Notes: a model not told the origin generated them from the letters alone. A DNA stretch of 64,000 nucleotides from Collinsella sp. AF08-23 (GCF_003479805.1 NZ_QUHV01000004.1:71442-135441); one strand, 5' to 3'; counted from the first letter of the stretch, positions 36,151 to 46,662 are shown. Translations and numbers: made by a program.

Positions 36151-37242
36151 GTGAACAACCCCTTTACACCGAATTTCGGTCAAGCACCTTTGTACATAGC
36201 GGGCCGCTCTTTTCTGACCGGTGAAATTGAACGGGCGCTCGATCGCGGGTTGGGCGACCCTGCGCTTGCGTCAATCCTTGTTGGTCCCCGCGGAACAGGC
36301 AAGACCGCTCTTCTGTCGCACCTCGGATCGTATGCAGAGGGTCATGGATGGATTGCCGTCAACGTTTCCTGCCTTCCCGGAATGCTGCAGGACATCTTGG
36401 AACAGACGAAGCGCCGCACGGTTGAGTTTGTCGAGCCTGCACACGATAAAAAGCTGAGTGCAATTTCTATTGGGCAGCTTGGGGGCATTGAATGGGAGCG
36501 TCAGGAACCGCCTACTCAAAATTGGCGGAGTCTCATGACGGACATTTTGGAAGAACTTGCTGCTCATGATGTCGGCCTCTATATCACCGTCGACGAAGTC
36601 GATCCAGAATTGGATGAAATGATTGAGCTTGCGGCGGTTTATCAGCTGTTCATTCGTGAGGGGCGAAACGTCGGTCTGCTTATGGCGGGTTTGCCCTACA
36701 AAGTTTCTGCCTTGCTGAGAGACAAGTCAGTTTCGTTCCTCAGGCGAGCCAGCCAATACCGGTTGGGCAGAATCGCCGACCCGGAGATCTCCACGGCGTT
36801 CAAATCAACGGTCGAGGCGGCCGGGGGAGTTGTGGACGAATGCGCGCTGCTCGCCGCTGTTGATGCGACGAATGGATTCCCCTTTATGATGCAGCTCGTC
36901 GGCTTCCGCTCCTGGGAAAATCGCGATGCCTCAAATGCGATGACGCTCGATTCGGTGGAAGAGGGCATTGCGATGGCAAAGGCGGATTTGGAAAACCGCA
37001 TTCTGCGTCCAACTCTCGATGAGCTCTCCGATATGGATATCGCGTTTCTTGAGGCCATGCTCGAAGATGACGAGTTGAGCACGTCGGAGGACATCGCGAA
37101 GCGTTTGGGAAAATCTCCGAGCTATATCGCGACCTATCGAAAGCGTCTTTTGGAACAGGGGATTATAGAGCTCCAAGGCCGTTCCAAGCTCCGTATCGCG
37201 CTTCCCGGAGTGCGGGAATATCTGCCTGAGTATTTGTCGTGA
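36151..37242 (+). CDS. AAA-family ATP-binding protein (STAND/Orc-like ATPase)
   Basis: 363-residue P-loop ATPase: GRSFLTGEIERALDRG, Walker A VGPRGTGKTALL (near residue 45), Walker B YITVDEVD, sensor-like LLMAGLP, and a C-terminal winged helix (TSEDIAKRLGKSPSYIATYRKRLLEQGII). The N-terminus NNPFTPNFGQAPLYIAGR is the usual start of this family, so GTG at 36151 with GGAGG just upstream is preferred over ATG 36127, which lies too close to the likely -10. Its role is unknown; such ATPases are often DNA-linked or defence-linked. Apparently monocistronic. Confidence 0.75.
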   Translation: MNNPFTPNFGQAPLYIAGRSFLTGEIERALDRGLGDPALASILVGPRGTGKTALLSHLGSYAEGHGWIAVNVSCLPGMLQDILEQTKRRTVEFVEPAHDKKLSAISIGQLGGIEWERQEPPTQNWRSLMTDILEELAAHDVGLYITVDEVDPELDEMIELAAVYQLFIREGRNVGLLMAGLPYKVSALLRDKSVSFLRRASQYRLGRIADPEISTAFKSTVEAAGGVVDECALLAAVDATNGFPFMMQLVGFRSWENRDASNAMTLDSVEEGIAMAKADLENRILRPTLDELSDMDIAFLEAMLEDDELSTSEDIAKRLGKSPSYIATYRKRLLEQGIIELQGRSKLRIALPGVREYLPEYLS

Positions 37243-37425
37243 TGCCGTGAGTCCATATGGACGCAGCAACCGACTGCAGGCCGACGGGCGATTCACGACA
37301 TCCCGCTCTACGCAATCGAGGCACGCGATGCGTGGCTTCCTCAATAGCAAGGCCGCACTTGCCTTTGAGTACGCTCCAAGGCCTAGGATGACGAGGTAAC
37401 GTTCAACCGCGAGGAGGAGATGACG

Positions 37426-37998
37426 ATGTCAAAGCTGTACATGATGAGGCACGGACAGACGCTGTTCAACGTGCTCAAACGCAAGCAGGGTTGGTGTGAT
37501 TCGCCGCTCACCGAGCTTGGGATTGAGCAGGCAAAGCGCGCGGGCGAGGAGCTGCGCGAGCGCGGGATTACGTTCGACCATGCGTATTCGAGCACTTCGG
37601 AGCGTGCGTGCGATACCCTCGAGCTCGTGGTGCCGGGCATGCCTTACGAGCGTGTGAAGGGTCTTAAGGAGTGGAACTTCGGCAAGTTTGAGGGCATTAC
37701 CGAGGACCTGAACCTTACGCCGCCGTTCGGCGACTTTTACGTGCAGTTTGGCGGGGAGGACGAGATGGAGTTCCGTAACCGCCTGTTCACCACCATCACC
37801 GAGCTTATGCGTCGCCCCGACCACGAGAGCGTCCTCATGGTGAGCCACGGCGCCGCGTGCGCGCAATTTCCTCGTGCGTTCGGCGTCGAGTTGACGGAAA
37901 GGCTCGGTAGGCGGATCGGCAACTGCGGGATATTCATCTACGAGTTCGATGGCGACTCTGGGTTCGAGCTGCTCGACGCGATCAATCCGAACGAGTAG
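37426..37998 (+). CDS. Histidine phosphatase family protein (phosphoglycerate-mutase-like)
   Basis: 190-residue phosphatase or mutase. YMMRHGQTLFN holds the catalytic RHG, SSTSERACDTLEL the second arginine, the Glu lies in KEWNFGKFEG, and VSHGAACAQF holds the second histidine. The short length favours a broad phosphatase over a glycolytic mutase. GAGGAGG lies eight bases before ATG 37426 and only three before ATG 37420, so 37426 is preferred. It sits just upstream of the LicT region but has its own unit. Confidence 0.88.
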   Translation: MSKLYMMRHGQTLFNVLKRKQGWCDSPLTELGIEQAKRAGEELRERGITFDHAYSSTSERACDTLELVVPGMPYERVKGLKEWNFGKFEGITEDLNLTPPFGDFYVQFGGEDEMEFRNRLFTTITELMRRPDHESVLMVSHGAACAQFPRAFGVELTERLGRRIGNCGIFIYEFDGDSGFELLDAINPNE

Positions 37999-38023
37999 CG
38001 GCTCGCAAGGCGGAGATTGACGT

Positions 38024-38055
38024 CTACCGTTTGCCGCCGAATAGCTACCGTTTGC
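38024..38055 (+). promoter_or_regulatory. CTACCGTTTGC direct repeat upstream of licT
   Basis: CTACCGTTTGC occurs at 38024-38034 and 38045-38055, exactly 21 bp apart (two helical turns), upstream of a TACAAT (38089-38094) that may be the -10 of the licT operon. Probably an activator or repressor site. Confidence 0.5.
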
Positions 38056-38109
38056 GACTCGCTGTTAGAATTATGCAGCAGTGACTTATACAATAGGAGA
38101 ACAGCAGCA

Positions 38110-38138
38110 AGGTTGTTACTCTCCGGGAGGCATCACTT
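38110..38138 (+). promoter_or_regulatory. RAT antiterminator site for LicT/BglG
   Basis: AGGTTGTTACTCTCCGGG followed by AGGCATCACTT fits the ribonucleic-antiterminator consensus (GG-TTGTTACT ... GGCA-AAC-T) bound by the BglG/LicT CAT domain. It lies ~70 bases before the licT start, where autoregulated bgl operons carry it. A following terminator is not clean: ACTTG/CAAGT plus GGC/GCC is the best pairing. Confidence 0.65.
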
Positions 38139-38204
38139 GCGCACTCAAGTCCGGGGGCCTTGTGGTCGCCGTTCGTGCGCAGAGATGGTTCGGGGAGTTT
38201 TTTC

Positions 38205-39038
38205 ATGCTTATCCTCAAGAAGATCAACAACAACGTCGCCCTCGCGTCGACCGACGCGGGCGAAGAGGTCGTTGTTTTCGGCAAGGGCGTGGGTTTCCAC
38301 GAGATGCCCTACGAACTTGAGGACGAGTCCGTTATCCAGCGCGTCTTCCGCGATGTGGACGAGAAGTCAATCGACGGGTTCGAGGGCATCTCCGATGAGG
38401 TCCTCCTCGTTGCGTCCGACATCGTCGCATTGGCGGACAAGGCTCTCGACTGCAAACTCGCCGGCAATCTCGTCATAAGTCTCGCGGACCATCTCCAATA
38501 TGCGGTCGAGCGCGCGGGTGAGGGTGTGGCCATCGAAAATCCCCTGTCCCACGAGGTCGCCTTCGTGTATCCGCGCGAGACCGAGCTTGGCCGTCGCGGC
38601 ATTGAAGTCGTGCGCGAGCGCTTGGGCGTGGAGCTTCCGGAGAGCGAAGTGACCTCCATCGCCTTGCACCTTGTCAACGCCGAGGTTGACGGCATGGGCA
38701 GCGCCCAGGACATGGACCTCGTTATGAAGAGCACCGTCATCCTCGAGCGCGCCACGCAGATCATTGAGGGCCAGCTTGGCCAAACGCTCGACCGCACCTC
38801 TTATGCGTACGTGCGCTTTGTGGCGCACCTGCGCTTTCTCATCCGCCGTCTTATGCGGGGTAGCTGCAAGGAGACCGAGAACTCGGGTCTGTTCCGCCAG
38901 GCGGCTCGCGATTTCCCCGACGCCTATCGTTGCGCGGCGGGTTTTAACGAATACCTCAAACGTGAATATAACTGGAGCTGCTCCGATGAGGAGATGCTCT
39001 ACCTCATGATGCACGTCAACCGCCTGCGACAGGGTTGA
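38205..39038 (+). CDS. licT: BglG/LicT-family transcription antiterminator
   Basis: 277-residue RNA-binding antiterminator. The CAT domain (1-~55, MLILKKINNNVALASTDAGEE) binds the RAT hairpin. PRD1 carries a histidine in SLADHLQYAVERA, and PRD2 histidines lie in IALHLVN, VAHLRFL and LMMHVNRLR. PRD histidines are phosphorylated by the PTS, switching the protein by substrate and carbon state. It precedes the IIBC gene and has a RAT in its own leader, so it should control its own operon. ATG 38205 follows GGGGAG by seven bases. Confidence 0.93.
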   Translation: MLILKKINNNVALASTDAGEEVVVFGKGVGFHEMPYELEDESVIQRVFRDVDEKSIDGFEGISDEVLLVASDIVALADKALDCKLAGNLVISLADHLQYAVERAGEGVAIENPLSHEVAFVYPRETELGRRGIEVVRERLGVELPESEVTSIALHLVNAEVDGMGSAQDMDLVMKSTVILERATQIIEGQLGQTLDRTSYAYVRFVAHLRFLIRRLMRGSCKETENSGLFRQAARDFPDAYRCAAGFNEYLKREYNWSCSDEEMLYLMMHVNRLRQG

Positions 39039-39135
39039 TCACGCACATCCAGTCGTCATATCGCACATGCCAGGGCCCGGCCAGGCGATGGACAAATAGG
39101 TTTGATCAGATTCTTTGGAGAGAAAGGACTGAGAC

Positions 39136-40485
39136 ATGGCAGGAAAGTACGACGACCTCGCGCGCGCCATTCTTGAGAATGTGGGCGGCAAGGAGAACGT
39201 CAACAGCGTCGCGCATTGCATCACCCGCGTGCGCTTCAAGCTCAAGGACGAGGGCAAGGCTAACACCGAGGCCATCGAGAAGCTCGAGGGCGTAATCAAG
39301 GTCATGCAGGCCAACGGCCAGTACCAGGTCGTGGTGGGCAATAAGGTTGAGGACGTATACGATGCCGTCGTCGCTGTGGGCGGTCTTGTCGCGGGCGGGG
39401 AGATCGACGCCGAGGACGACGCACCCAAGGGAATTGCCGCCAAGGCCATTGACCTCATCTCGGGTATCTTCGCCCCCATGCTCGGCACCTTCGCGGCCGC
39501 CGGTATCATGAAGGGCATCCTTGCCGCCATCACTCAGTTCGTCCCTGAGTTCGCCAACGATGGCGCTTACACCATTCTGTACACCATCGCCGACGGCATG
39601 TTCTATTTCCTGCCGGTCATTTTGGCGTACACCGCCTCCAAGAAGTTCAGGATGAACGAGTTCACGGGCATGGCAATCGGCCTTGCGCTCGTGTATCCCA
39701 CGATGGTCGCCCTTACCGGCGGCGAGGTCGTGGGCAGCATCGATCTCGGCTTCGCTGGAACCTTCTCTTGGTACGCCACGTTCCTGGGCATCCCTATCAT
39801 CATGCCCGCCTCCGGTTATACGAGTTCGGTTATTCCGATCATCCTCATGATCTGGTTCGGCTCCACCGTGGAGCACTGGTGCAAGAAGTGGATGCCCGCG
39901 TCCGTCAAGATGTTCTTCACGCCCCTCGTCACCATGACCGCCTCGATTGTGCTCGGCTATTTGGTCATCGGCCCCATCGCCACGCTGATCACCAACCTTC
40001 TGTCCCTGATCTTCTCCGCCCTGTTTGGCCTGCCCGTTATCGGCTCCGTGCTCGGCTGCACCATCGTCGGCGCGTTCTGGATGTGTCTCGTGATCTTCGG
40101 ATTCCACTGGAGCCTCGTGCCCATCGCGCTCGTGAACCTCACCACGCTGGGTTATGACTACATTCTTGGTGCCGTGATCGCCCACTCCTTCTTCTTCGGC
40201 GTGACCGAGCCCGCCATCTACGGCGTCGCCCTTCCCGACAAGAAGGCCTTCGTGGTTGCGAGCATCGGCTCCGCCGTGGGCGGTCTCATCATCGGCCTCA
40301 CGGGTGCCATGGTGTACATCTCCGGTGGTCTGGGTGTCTTCAACTGGCTGTCCTTCCTCCCGACCGACCCTGCGAGCACCGTGGGCATCATGCACATGGT
40401 CTGGGCGATCGTCGCCTCCCTCGCCGGTGCCGCCGTGGGCTTCGTGATCGAGTACGCGACCTATAAGCCGGAGGCCGCCAAGTAG
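39136..40485 (+). CDS. PTS beta-glucoside transporter, EIIBC
   Basis: Imports and phosphorylates beta-glucosides. 449 residues: an N-terminal EIIB (phospho-Cys in AHCITRVRFKLKD, near residue 28), then EIIC with about ten membrane helices; GVTEPAIYGV is the conserved substrate region. The EIIA domain present in BglP-type fusions is missing here and is supplied by the separate gene at 42111. AGAAAGGAC lies shortly before ATG 39136. It is followed by a phospho-beta-glucosidase. Downstream of LicT with only ~100 bases between. Confidence 0.93.
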   Translation: MAGKYDDLARAILENVGGKENVNSVAHCITRVRFKLKDEGKANTEAIEKLEGVIKVMQANGQYQVVVGNKVEDVYDAVVAVGGLVAGGEIDAEDDAPKGIAAKAIDLISGIFAPMLGTFAAAGIMKGILAAITQFVPEFANDGAYTILYTIADGMFYFLPVILAYTASKKFRMNEFTGMAIGLALVYPTMVALTGGEVVGSIDLGFAGTFSWYATFLGIPIIMPASGYTSSVIPIILMIWFGSTVEHWCKKWMPASVKMFFTPLVTMTASIVLGYLVIGPIATLITNLLSLIFSALFGLPVIGSVLGCTIVGAFWMCLVIFGFHWSLVPIALVNLTTLGYDYILGAVIAHSFFFGVTEPAIYGVALPDKKAFVVASIGSAVGGLIIGLTGAMVYISGGLGVFNWLSFLPTDPASTVGIMHMVWAIVASLAGAAVGFVIEYATYKPEAAK

Positions 40486-40524
40486 GCGTCCGCTCCCGGC
40501 TGTGCGTCTGCACGTACCGTATAG

Positions 40525-42051
<1,527 letters not shown>

Positions 42052-42110
42052 AATAAGTTACATTGCATGAGCGCTGTCGAGCGCACGCACGGAACAACAA
42101 GGAGAATCTC

Positions 42111-42647
42111 ATGGGCCTGTTCGACATATTCAAGAAGAAGGAAGCCCCCGCTGCTCCGGCAGCTCCCGCCGCCATTGACGCCCAGGCAGGTGCCGACGTG
42201 CTTTGCGCGCCGGTTTCCGGCAAGGCCATCAAGATGGTCGATGTGCCCGACCCGGTGTTCTCCGGTGAGGTTCTCGGCAAGGGCTGCGCCGTGTGGCCTG
42301 AGGGCGATATCGTCTACGCCCCGGTTTCCGGCAAGGTCACCGTCACCATGGGTCACGCCGTTGGCATCATGTCCGATTCCGGCATCGAGGTCCTCGTGCA
42401 CGTGGGTGTCGACACCGTCAACCTGCAGGGCAAGGGCTTTACCGGCTACGTTGGCCAGGGCGACCAGGTCGTTGCCGGCCAGCCCGTGCTCAAGATGGAC
42501 CGTGCCGTCATCGCCGAGGCTGGCTACAAGGACTGTGTGGTGCTCGCCGTTTCCAACAGTGCCGAGTTCGAGGCAGTCGAGATGACCGTCGAGCCCGAGG
42601 CGTCCGTCGCCGCCGGTGCCGCCGTGGTCAAGGTCGTTCGCAAGTAA
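42111..42647 (+). CDS. PTS EIIA, glucose/beta-glucoside type
   Basis: 178-residue EIIA that passes phosphate from HPr to the EIIB domain. VLVHVGVDTVNLQGKGF holds the active histidine (LVHVGVDT); PEGDIVYAPVSGKVT and GDQVVAGQPVLKMD are the usual EIIA-Glc runs. The first ~35 residues form an Ala/Pro linker (KEAPAAPAAPAAID), as if cut from a larger fusion. ATG 42111 has AAGGAG nine bases upstream. A strong terminator follows. Confidence 0.93.
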   Translation: MGLFDIFKKKEAPAAPAAPAAIDAQAGADVLCAPVSGKAIKMVDVPDPVFSGEVLGKGCAVWPEGDIVYAPVSGKVTVTMGHAVGIMSDSGIEVLVHVGVDTVNLQGKGFTGYVGQGDQVVAGQPVLKMDRAVIAEAGYKDCVVLAVSNSAEFEAVEMTVEPEASVAAGAAVVKVVRK

Positions 42648-42701
42648 GTTGCCGCACGAGGCGCATGTCCGTGAGGTGCTTGCGTCGCCACATGAAAGAG
42701 G

Positions 42702-42738
42702 GCGCCGGGTGGTGAGCATGCCGCCCGGCGCTTTTGTT
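42702..42738 (+). terminator. Rho-independent terminator after the PTS operon
   Basis: GCGCCGGGTGG pairs with CCGCCCGGCGC (one G-C/T-G irregularity), followed by TTTTGTTGTT. Confidence 0.88.
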
Positions 42739-42787
42739 GTTCGCTCCGTCGTCCGCCCGGCCGCCGGCATGGAAGAGAGCAGGTGCC

Positions 42788-43039
42788 ATGATCGAGTTTT
42801 CGCACGTCATCTCCGATGCCGAGGGGTTGCATGCCCGGCCTGTGGCGCTTGTGGCGTCCGCCGTTCACCCATGGGAGAGCTCCGTGACCGTGACATGTCG
42901 GGGCGCGTCGACCTCTGCGCGCGACCTCATGGGGCTGATGGGGTTGTGCGCCCGCCGTGGTGACGAGCTTGCGGTGCGTGTTGAGGGGCCAGACGAGGAG
43001 GCTTGCGCCGCCGCGCTCCGCGAGGTGTTCACGTTCTAG
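42788..43039 (+). CDS. HPr-family phosphocarrier paralogue with Asp at the Ser46 position
   Basis: 83-residue HPr-fold protein. The active histidine lies in DAEGLHARPVALVASAV (His-15 equivalent, followed by Ala-Arg-Pro). At the regulatory site, the usual K-S-I-M-G becomes R-D-L-M-G (SARDLMGLMGL), so the serine phosphorylated by HPr kinase is an aspartate. ATG 42788 follows GAGCAGGTGCC. It lies after the PTS-operon terminator but may be reached by read-through. It may be an EII-specific or regulatory HPr; the main ptsH is presumably elsewhere. Confidence 0.82.
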   Translation: MIEFSHVISDAEGLHARPVALVASAVHPWESSVTVTCRGASTSARDLMGLMGLCARRGDELAVRVEGPDEEACAAALREVFTF

Positions 43040-43084
43040 CTCACGCGGCGCATGCGGCGAACGCCGTTTCAATCTCGTGTATAT

Positions 43085-43126
43085 GGGGCACTCCATAAAG
43101 GTGGAGTGCCCCGCCGTGTCTATAAT
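43085..43126 (+). promoter_or_regulatory. Hairpin after HPr gene and gatC promoter -10
   Basis: GGGGCACTCC (43085-43094) pairs perfectly with GGAGTGCCCC (43103-43112) but lacks a T run. TATAAT at 43121-43126 follows, a good -10 for the gatCAB operon; no clear -35 is seen because the hairpin occupies that place. Confidence 0.5.
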
Positions 43127-43163
43127 GGAACAATTGCATGTTCACCATCGAAAGGGGCGCCAC

Positions 43164-43472
43164 ATGGCACTCACTGAGGATGACGTGCGCGGGATCGCGG
43201 AATACGCGACCATCGCGCTCGATGAGTCGGAGCTCACGGAGATGACCGCGTACCTCAACGACGCGGTCGAGATGCTCGAGCCGATTCTCCAATACGCCGC
43301 CGAGGATGTGGAGCCTACGTTCCATCCCATCGGCGATTTGTCGAACGTGATGCGTTCCGACGCCGTGGACGCGGATCGCGCACTTGCGACCGAGGACGCC
43401 CTGGCGAACGCCGGCGCCGCGCGCGATGGGCAGTTCCGCGTTCCCTCGATTTTGGGCGGGGGCGATCGATAA
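43164..43472 (+). CDS. gatC: Asp/Glu-tRNA amidotransferase subunit C
   Basis: Small stabilising subunit of GatCAB. 102 residues: LTEDDVRGIAEYATIALDESEL is the N-terminal helix pattern, and MLEPILQYAAEDVEPTFHP with MRSDAV the usual C-terminal part. ATG 43164 follows AAAGGGGC. Its stop overlaps the gatA ATG (TAATG). Confidence 0.93.
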   Translation: MALTEDDVRGIAEYATIALDESELTEMTAYLNDAVEMLEPILQYAAEDVEPTFHPIGDLSNVMRSDAVDADRALATEDALANAGAARDGQFRVPSILGGGDR

Positions 43473-44986
43473 TGGGTATTTCGCTCGATACACTCACCGC
43501 CGCTCAGATTGCCGCCGGTGTCGCCGCAGGCAAGTTCACGGCAACGGAAGTCGCTCGCGCCGCCCTCTCCGCAATCGAAACGCGTGAGGCCGATGTCCAG
43601 GCCTTTTTGCAGGTGACTCCCGAGCTCGCCCTCGAGGCGGCCGCTCGTGTCGATGCCCTGCGTGCGGCCGGCGAGTCTCTGCCGCCGCTCGCCGGCGTGC
43701 CGCTGGCAATCAAAGACAACATGAATCTGGCAGGCACGCGCACCACCTGCGCGTCGCGCATGCTCGAGAATTACGAGTCCCCGTACACCGCGACGTGCGT
43801 GCGCCGCATGCTCGATGCGGGTTGCCTGCCTGTGGGCAAGGCGAATATGGATGAGTTCGCGTTCGGTTCCTCAACGGAGTCCTCCGCCTTCCATCGCACG
43901 AATAACCCGTGGGACCTCGAGCGCGTCCCCGGCGGATCCTCCGGTGGTTCTGCCGCTGCGGTCGCTGCGGGCATGACAGCGCTCGCCTTGGGCTCCGATA
44001 CCGGCGGATCGATTCGCCAGCCCGCCGCCCTGTGCGGCGTGGTTGGCATGAAGCCCACGTACGGCGTGGTGTCGCGTTACGGCGTGGTGGCCTTTGGATC
44101 CTCGCTCGACCAGGTGGGTCCGTTCGGCCGTACGGTCGAGGACGTCGCGCTCGCGCTCGACGCGCTCACGGCGGGCGGGCGCGACCCGTTCGACGGTACG
44201 AGCCAGGAGGCCGAGGGCGGGTTCGCCGCGCACATCGATGACGACATCGCCGGCCTGCGCGTGGGCGTTATCCCGGCGTTCATGGAAGCAGAAGGGCTGG
44301 CCCCCGAGGTCAAGGCCGCCGTTGAGGGCGCTTTGCGTACGCTCGAGGCCCAAGGTGCCAAGCTGGTCGAGGTCGACCTGCCACACCTCGATGCCGCCAT
44401 CGCCGCGTATTACGTGATCGGTCCCGCCGAGGCGTTCTCCAACCTCGCTCGTTTTGACGGCGTTCGTTACGGTTATCAGGAGGCCGGTTGCACCAATTTG
44501 GCCGAGCAGAGCTCCAAGAGCCGTGCCCATGGTTTTGGCGCGGAGGCCAAGCGCCGTCAGATGCTCGGTGCCTATTTGCTGTCGTCCGGCGTGTATGACA
44601 AGTATTACTACGCGGCGCAAAAGGCCCGCTCGCTCATCACCGAGGACTACGCGCGCGCCTACGAGCAGGTGGACGTGATCCTCATGCCGGCGAGCCCCAC
44701 CACGGCGTTCAAGTTCGGCGAGCTGTCGGACCCCACGCAGATGTACCTCTCGGACATGTTCACCATCTCCATCAACATCGCGGGCAACGGCGGCATCACC
44801 GTGCCGTGCGGTGTGGGCGCGGATTCAGGCTTGCCGGTTGCCGTGCAGTTGGTGGGTCGCGCATTCGACGACCGCCGTCTGCTCACGTTCGCGCGCGCCG
44901 TGGAGCGCGGCCACGCACAGGCCGCCGGTGTGCCGGGGTGCGTTGTGGCACCTGATTTCGCCGGGAAGGGAGGCGAGCTCGCATGA
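43472..44986 (+). CDS. gatA: Asp/Glu-tRNA amidotransferase subunit A (amidase)
   Basis: Releases ammonia from glutamine for GatB. 504 residues with the amidase-signature triad: the catalytic Lys in GVPLAIKDNMNLAG, and Ser residues in GGSSGGSAAAVAAG and GSDTGGSIRQPAA. It lies between gatC and gatB with four-base overlaps at both ends, a tight three-gene operon. Gln-tRNA(Gln) in this organism is presumably made by transamidation. Confidence 0.97.
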   Translation: MGISLDTLTAAQIAAGVAAGKFTATEVARAALSAIETREADVQAFLQVTPELALEAAARVDALRAAGESLPPLAGVPLAIKDNMNLAGTRTTCASRMLENYESPYTATCVRRMLDAGCLPVGKANMDEFAFGSSTESSAFHRTNNPWDLERVPGGSSGGSAAAVAAGMTALALGSDTGGSIRQPAALCGVVGMKPTYGVVSRYGVVAFGSSLDQVGPFGRTVEDVALALDALTAGGRDPFDGTSQEAEGGFAAHIDDDIAGLRVGVIPAFMEAEGLAPEVKAAVEGALRTLEAQGAKLVEVDLPHLDAAIAAYYVIGPAEAFSNLARFDGVRYGYQEAGCTNLAEQSSKSRAHGFGAEAKRRQMLGAYLLSSGVYDKYYYAAQKARSLITEDYARAYEQVDVILMPASPTTAFKFGELSDPTQMYLSDMFTISINIAGNGGITVPCGVGADSGLPVAVQLVGRAFDDRRLLTFARAVERGHAQAAGVPGCVVAPDFAGKGGELA

Positions 44987-46662
44987 GGGAGCTAACCGAG
45001 GTCCTTAAGGACTGGGAGGCCGTCATCGGTCTGGAGATCCATACCGAGCTGACCGCGCTCGACACCAAAATGTTCTGCGGCTGCAAGCTCAGCCACGACG
45101 ACGCGCCCAACACCAACGTATGCCCGGTGTGTCTGGGCATGCCGGGTGCTTTGCCGGTGCCCAACCGCCGGGCCATCGAGAGCATCGTCAAGGCGGGTCT
45201 CGCCACCAACTGCGAGATCCAAAAGCACTCGATGTTCTATCGCAAGCACTATTTCTATCCCGACATGGCCAAGAACTTCCAGACCACGCAGGGCCCGGTC
45301 GCGTTTTGCATGCACGGCAAGCTGAATCTCGAGGTGACGGGTCGCGGGGCCGCGGAGCGCCCCTTGTGTGCGTTCGGCGATGGAGAGGCCGCGAGCCTGG
45401 CGAGTGCCAGCGCGAACGCCGAGGGGCTGTCGCGCCAGATGGCCGAGGGGCTTCCCGAGCGGGCGGGGGGCGCGCTCGCCGGCATGGCCGCCTACGACAC
45501 GGCCGATCTCGCGGTGGCTGAGCGCCATGAGGACGGCTCCTATACCGTGCCCATCCGCATCCTGCGCATCCACATGGAGGAGGACGCCGCCAAGATGGTC
45601 CATGTGGGCGGCGAGGAGGGTCGCATTGGCGGCGCGGCAGAGAGCCTCATCGACTACAACCGCTGCGGTACGCCCCTCATCGAGCTCGTGACCGAGCCCG
45701 ACCTGCGCACTCCCGAAGAGGCACGCCTGTTCATGGAGAAGCTCCGCCGCATCTTCCTCACCATCGGCATTTCCGATTGCTCGATGGAGAAGGGCTCCAT
45801 GCGCTGCGACGGCAACGTCTCCATCCGCCGTCGCGGCGAGACGGGCCTGGGCACCAAGACCGAGCTCAAGAACCTCAACTCCTTCAAGGCGCTGCACGAC
45901 GGCCTTGCATACGAGATCTGCCGCCAAGCTGAGGTCTTGGAAGAGGGCGGCACCATCTACCAGGAGACGCGCCACTGGGAGCCCAGTCGCAAGCGCACCG
46001 TGGTGATGCGCGTGAAGGAGACGGCCGACGACTACCGCCTGTTCCCCGACCCGGATCTGGCGCCGTTCGACCTTTCTGACGAGTTCATCGAGCATTGCCG
46101 CGCCGAGCTGCCCGAGCTGCCCGACGCCAAGCGCGATCGCTTCGAGGCGGACTTTGGCATCAAGCGCGCCGACGCCGAACAGCTGGCGGGCGACCCGGAG
46201 ACGGCCGAATTCTTCGAGGCGGCAGCGGCGGGTCTTTCCGGCAAGGCGGCGCAGACGGTCGCCAACCTCGTCGTGAACGAGCTGGCTGCCTACCTCAAGG
46301 GCGTCGGTGTGGCGCTCGCCGCCAGCGGTATCGCGCCCGCGCAGGTGGCGTCCCTGGCGAAGCTGCTCGCCGAGGACGCGATCTCGAGCAACCAAGCTCA
46401 CGAGGTCTTCGAGGCGATGGCCGAAAGCGGCGACGACCCGGCCAAGATCGTGGACGAGCGCGGCATGCGCCAGGTGAGCGACACGTCGGCGCTCCAGCCG
46501 ATCGTGGACGAGGTCCTCGCCGCCTGCTCCGACCAGGCGCAGCAGTACCGCGACGGCAACCAGAAGGTCATCGGCTTTTTGGTGGGCCAGTGCATGAAGG
46601 CCAGTCGCGGCACGGGCAACCCCAAGCTCTTCAACGAGCTCCTGCGCCAGGCGCTGAGCTAA
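44983..46662 (+). CDS. gatB: Asp/Glu-tRNA amidotransferase subunit B
   Basis: Binds tRNA, phosphorylates the misacylated Glu/Asp and amidates it. 559 residues, longer than the common ~480. WEAVIGLEIHTEL and the zinc-site cysteines in MFCGCKLSHD and CPVCLGMPGALPVPN are clear, as are KHYFYPDMAKNFQ, DYNRCGTPLIE and SMRCDGNVSIRR; the C-terminal YqeY-like domain ends GQCMKASRGTGNPKLFNELL. An extra ~60 residues lie around ERPLCAFGDGEAA-...-RAGGALAGMAAYD. The start overlaps gatA by four bases. Confidence 0.96.
   Translation: MRELTEVLKDWEAVIGLEIHTELTALDTKMFCGCKLSHDDAPNTNVCPVCLGMPGALPVPNRRAIESIVKAGLATNCEIQKHSMFYRKHYFYPDMAKNFQTTQGPVAFCMHGKLNLEVTGRGAAERPLCAFGDGEAASLASASANAEGLSRQMAEGLPERAGGALAGMAAYDTADLAVAERHEDGSYTVPIRILRIHMEEDAAKMVHVGGEEGRIGGAAESLIDYNRCGTPLIELVTEPDLRTPEEARLFMEKLRRIFLTIGISDCSMEKGSMRCDGNVSIRRRGETGLGTKTELKNLNSFKALHDGLAYEICRQAEVLEEGGTIYQETRHWEPSRKRTVVMRVKETADDYRLFPDPDLAPFDLSDEFIEHCRAELPELPDAKRDRFEADFGIKRADAEQLAGDPETAEFFEAAAAGLSGKAAQTVANLVVNELAAYLKGVGVALAASGIAPAQVASLAKLLAEDAISSNQAHEVFEAMAESGDDPAKIVDERGMRQVSDTSALQPIVDEVLAACSDQAQQYRDGNQKVIGFLVGQCMKASRGTGNPKLFNELLRQALS

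Noticed and set aside
43085..43112. Hairpin after the HPr gene as a rho-independent terminator
   Set aside because: Perfect 10-bp stem but no T run, and it abuts the gatC -10; kept only as a hairpin/promoter region.
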